A stretch of 64,000 bases of DNA, taken from contig OZ231127.1 of the NCBI GenBank assembly GCA_965153355.1, positions 23,126,001 to 23,190,000 on the forward strand, written 5' to 3'. The notes under the pieces are model-generated. The model worked only from the letters and a program-made list of their open reading frames with translations, made no database searches and was not told the origin of the DNA. The position numbers and the translations under genes are program-made. This document shows, piece after piece, positions 60,183 through 64,000 of this stretch. Numbering within the stretch: the stretch's first letter is position 1; each line of letters begins with the position of its first letter. The DNA comes from Flaccisagitta enflata. Lineage: Eukaryota > Chaetognatha > Sagittoidea > Aphragmophora.

Positions 60183-60597
60183 ACTTGGCTGCAAGAATCT
60201 TCTGAAAAACTCGATGCTAGTCACATGGAATCTAATGCTCACGACTTCCTGACACAGAAAGAGCACGAGAGAAATTGAGAGAGAGAGAGAGAGAGAGAAA
60301 AAAAAAGAGAGAGCTTGGAATAATTGCTGAGTGGGGAATACTTCTTGATATTCCGCGCTCCTTCAGTCCGACTAATTTGTTTACAGGAAACGTTAAAACT
60401 GAGATTAGAAATAAAACATCAAAATCGTGGTCTATAAGCCCACTGCAAATTCACTCGTCATATACTCACTGTAATTGTCGGTCTGTTTGTTTTACTTTCT
60501 TCATGTCCGATTTTTGTTATTAGTCAATCTGTATGACTGTCTTTCCGTTTGTCTGCTTGTTTGTCTGGCTGTCTATCGGTTTTTCTGCCTGTCCCTC
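60183..60597. other. Intergenic, no gene seen
   Basis: Short GA patch (60,277-60,314); otherwise nothing. Confidence 0.5.
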
Positions 60598-60735
60598 TGT
60601 CTCTGTCTCTGCCTTGCCCTACGCGTTCCCTGCAGTTGTGACAGAGGCAGAAAAAGGAAGAAACAAAGCAATTAGAAATGGAGCGCAATGAATGACTGGG
60701 TCATGATAGATGGCCTACCTAGCCATCTGTATCTA
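60598..60735 (+). repeat. Direct repeat flanking compound microsatellite, left copy
   Basis: CCCTGCAGTTGTGACA...GGAGCGCAATGAATGACTGG...AGATGGCC; matches 61,255-61,375 with scattered differences. Confidence 0.8.
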
Positions 60736-60840
60736 AACATCAAATGACCAAAGTTAACAAGATTCGGAACGGAGCAGTGCAATATGGTTATTTTTCACAA
60801 GTTTCGGCTGTTCAAAAATACAAAGAAGGTCCATATGATT

Positions 60841-61250
<410 letters not shown>

Positions 61251-61254
<4 letters not shown>

Positions 61255-61375
61255 AGTCCCTGCAGTTGTGACAATGGCAGAAAGAAGGAGGAAACAAAGC
61301 AATGGGAAAAGGAGCGCAATGAATGACTGGCTAAAGATAGATGGCCTTCCTATCCATGATTCCAACCTTTATCTT
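61251..61375 (+). repeat. Direct repeat, right copy
   Basis: Counterpart of 60,598-60,735; both copies are preceded by CT-rich tracts, as in a tandem duplication of array plus flank. Confidence 0.8.
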
Positions 61376-61536
<161 letters not shown>

Positions 61537-61597
61537 AGGGCATCTCAAATCTAGTAACACATACTTTCAAGCATCTTCACACGCGCGGTATTTCTCT

Positions 61598-61728
61598 TTT
61601 TAGTCATGGACACACGACTCTACACTACCGTGTCAGTCGTCACATTACCCGAATTCCAAAGAGGGTTTTCTGCATTGATACTCTGCCAGGCAAGTCACTG
61701 ACTGGATTGCCGTGTATCCGGTTTTGTT
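61598..61728 (-). mobile_element. Hairpin element, type E, diverged
   Basis: AGTCATGGACACACGACT hairpin, no long GTCC array, AAGTCACTGACTGG, GCCGTGTATCCGGTTTTGTT. Confidence 0.65.
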
Positions 61729-62278
61729 CTGGAAACTGTTAAAAATCATTCTAACGAACTGCAAGGAACTAAAAAAACATTTTGTGATAGATATAGATAC
61801 TTTTATTCCTAGCCAGTATATGAAATAAAAGAGACCTAGTATCTACTTCTTTAGCATCGAAATTTCATCACAGGCGTATTCGATACAACGTTATTTGTCT
61901 GTATTTGAAATTATGATCGCTAACCTAAACGTCAAACATGACATTTTAGCAAAACGTCCTCGTGAGATTGCGTTGTTTCCACTTTTCAGCGATGGCTGTG
62001 TGTCAGCAAATGGAAGAACTAAGAAGAACGCGTTTTGCGCAGCGTTTATTATGTTTTTTTCTTTTACTCTGGCCCCGAGTCTGGGTCTTGAAAGCAGATG
62101 AAAAGCTTTCGGGAGTTTTGACTTTTACGTATAAATATTCTTGGGAGAGGGAGAGGAAGTGGAGGGCATGGTGTGGTAGGTTCCTTGCTTGGGACTCACC
62201 TTCTGTACAATACCGGATTGCCATTATATGAGAAAATTTAACATAGGATTTGTTTGTCAATGATTCAGTAAGTTTGTA
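61729..62278. other. Intergenic, no gene seen
   Basis: Overlapping open frames at 61,895-62,231 have no recognisable motif and no splice or codon evidence. Confidence 0.4.
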
Positions 62279-63085
62279 CTATCTTGGTCAAAATAAGAGT
62301 CCTAGCAATTGAATTTAGTTCTTAAACCTTGAATATTGATCAGAAAAACCTGTTTTTTTTTTACAGAAGTTTATTTTAGCATATTTAGGCACTAGATATT
62401 GCTTGTATAGTGATTTTTATAGTGTCATATAGCAGCATCACTGATTTGCGTGTGACAGGTTTCTCATCTCTTTTATCTGTTTTTGCCACTTTGGTTTTAT
62501 GATGAGGCTTGTACTAATTTTGTTGTAAAATCTAAACGATTTGAGCAAATGAGCTCTGCTTGGTGGCAAATGGAAGCTCTTTTGAAGCTCTTTACAACGG
62601 TCACCAATTTTCTTATGTTTCTATAATTTCTATGTATAGAAAGTATCCAAATGAAGCTGCTGGAATTTCAAAAACAGAAATCAATGATTTTTACCTTAGA
62701 AATCGAAACGAATCATTTTACTTTTTCTTCTGTAAAATCTGAACATATTGAGCTACAGAGGTCTGCTTGGTGGCATTTGAATGCACTTTTGCAGAGATAA
62801 TGGGCACCAATTTTATATGTATTTTTAGTTTGCGTGCTACATGACTCCTACACCACTTTGTCCGGTCTGTCCGTCGATCGGTCCATCTGTCCGTCCCGTC
62901 GGTCAAATCTACTACTTTTCCGCGTTAATGGGGTTTTTAGCGCCTGCTCCTGCCCAAATGCTCCACGGCCTCAATTATGGCCCCTGCCCACCCGCACGCG
63001 ACTGGGGTAGCCGTGTATCCGGCCTTGTTTCTTATCAAGCCACAATGTATGAAAACATGGCGGACTCTTAATTTGACCAAGATAG
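62279..63085. mobile_element. TA-flanked MITE containing a nested hairpin element
   Basis: CTATCTTGGTCAAAATAAGAG at left (one base more than quoted pairs), CTCTTAATTTGACCAAGATAG at right; TA at 62,277-62,278 and 63,086-63,087. A type A hairpin element sits inside at 62,822-63,030. Confidence 0.75.
62822..63030 (-). mobile_element. Hairpin element, type A, nested in MITE
   Basis: Hairpin AGTTTGCGTGCTACATGACT (decayed), (GTCCGTC)n, CCTGCCCAAATGCTCCA, CCCGCACGCGACT, GCCGTGTATCCGGCCTTGTTT. Confidence 0.8.
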
Positions 63086-63445
63086 TATAGTAGGTCAATA
63101 CATCAAGGTAAGCTATGCTAACATATGCCTTCAGGCAGCGTTCCCATTAACCCTGCTCTCCTATTCCAATACCATGGAGTTGAAATCTACCTTTAGCGAG
63201 GGAAAAAGAAACATATATATAACCCCTTTCCTCATACATAACTCGGGACTGATTTGTTGATTCTCGATGTACTTAGCACGCGTTTCACGGTTTCACGTCC
63301 CTGGTACGAATAAATGCCGGATCCTTATTTTTTTTTATTCTCGCCCAACGTTCGTCGATATATACAAATTTCTATTCCACGCACCAACATCATCTCAAGC
63401 CCGTGTGTTCCACGTTTCCCCCCTTCTTTTTATTCTATATAACTT

Positions 63446-63640
63446 TTTTAGTCGCGTGCACGCGACTCTATGACCCACTCTGATCCGTCTGTCGGTCGGT
63501 CTGTCAGTCGGTCTGTCGATAACGCATTTATTCGAAGATCCACACGTCGCACCCTTTTGGCCTTACTGCTCTGCCAAACTATCTGATTGGTCAATTTCAT
63601 CACTGCCCCTGCCCACCCGCACATGACTTCAGCTCGTGTC
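63446..63640 (-). mobile_element. Hairpin element, A/C mosaic
   Basis: Hairpin AGTCGCGTGCACGCGACT (type A), (GGTCGGTCT)n, then a type C segment (AAGATCCACACGTCGCACC), then a type A end (CCCACCCGCACATGACT). Confidence 0.75.
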
Positions 63641-63956
63641 ATCTGAAATAATAGACCTCACTCTTTTAATTGTTTTAGTTACCTTTGATTCATTTCTTTT
63701 CCTGCTTTGGCTGATCAAAATACTTGTCTGAATGGGTTATCTAATAAGGATTCCAGTAGAGTATTTTTTTCTCTTTTCAGCCTAAGGAGTGACAGACTTT
63801 TCTAATTTTCAATCAAGAAAAAAATGATCATGAAAAAAAAATTGAATCTGGCTAAGACTAAGACAATATAAGCTTCACCTAAGCAACGAGTGTTCTGAGA
63901 ATTCTCCTATGATACGGCCTTGTTTTATAAGGATAACGGCCCTTGTTGTTCTTGTG
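63641..63956. other. Intergenic, no gene seen
   Basis: One isolated ATACGGCCTTGTTTTAT (63,914-63,930) is a 5' terminus remnant of the hairpin elements. Confidence 0.5.
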
Positions 63957-64000
63957 GTGGTGGTGGTGGTGGTGGTGGTGGTGGTGGCGGTGGCGGTGGG
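63957..64000 (+). repeat. (GTG)n microsatellite running off the window
   Basis: GGT/GGC repeats, G-rich strand plus; could form a G-quadruplex. Confidence 0.9.

Noticed and set aside
59697-60278. 193-codon frame with repeated Gly-Leu-Ile-Glu-Leu-Gly-Ile
   Set aside because: It is the 21-bp minisatellite inside a type F hairpin element.
61895-62231. Two overlapping frames of 68 and 89 codons
   Set aside because: No recognised motif, no splice partners and no conservation evidence available.

Overview
This window looks like nuclear DNA from an invertebrate animal. The genes are split by introns with GT-AG borders, and the retroelement belongs to the metazoan BEL/Pao group. Three recognisable host genes have animal relatives: DEPDC1, ARMH1 and a seven-helix receptor. 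ARMH1-like genes are mostly found in lineages with motile cilia, which argues against a nematode or insect, but the species cannot be named from this sequence. Only about 10% of the window is coding. The rest is extremely rich in microsatellites (GT/CA, GA/CT, AAC, TTC, ATC), minisatellites and small non-autonomous transposons.

Layout. 1-7150: decayed BEL/Pao LTR retrotransposon. Its pol is frameshifted and lacks an integrase catalytic Asp, and an unusual RGG/coiled-coil ORF lies downstream of pol. 7.5-10 kb: CA and TTC microsatellites and repeat fragments. 10.0-15.6 kb (+): last four exons of a DEPDC1-like gene with Asn and Gln runs. 15.6-18 kb: nested MITEs and minisatellites. 18.15-26.0 kb: a 3.97-kb tandem duplication (two copies about 99% identical) with an inverted 166-bp segment at the junction. 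28.3-45.4 kb (-): a complete four-exon ARMH1-like gene of 459 aa. Its 11.2-kb second intron contains, on the opposite strand, a two-exon GPCR gene (33,956-36,806). 46-64 kb: no convincing genes, only microsatellites, foldback elements and interspersed repeats.

The most striking structure is a family of about 40 short interspersed elements, present from 8 kb to 63.6 kb. Each copy has a 5' subterminal motif of 8-11 nt, a core with (GGAC/GACC)n and often a minisatellite, and a 3' terminal hairpin followed by A residues. The 5' motif matches the right arm plus part of the loop of the 3' hairpin. At least five of seven sequence types keep that match although the motif sequence itself has changed; the sixth (E) and seventh (G) keep it imperfectly. 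This architecture resembles Helentron-associated elements (DINE-1/HINE); that assignment is inference. A second layer is a set of TA-flanked MITEs with unrelated terminal inverted repeats but shared internal modules. The genes do not appear to form a pathway; their proximity is probably incidental, apart from the nested receptor gene.
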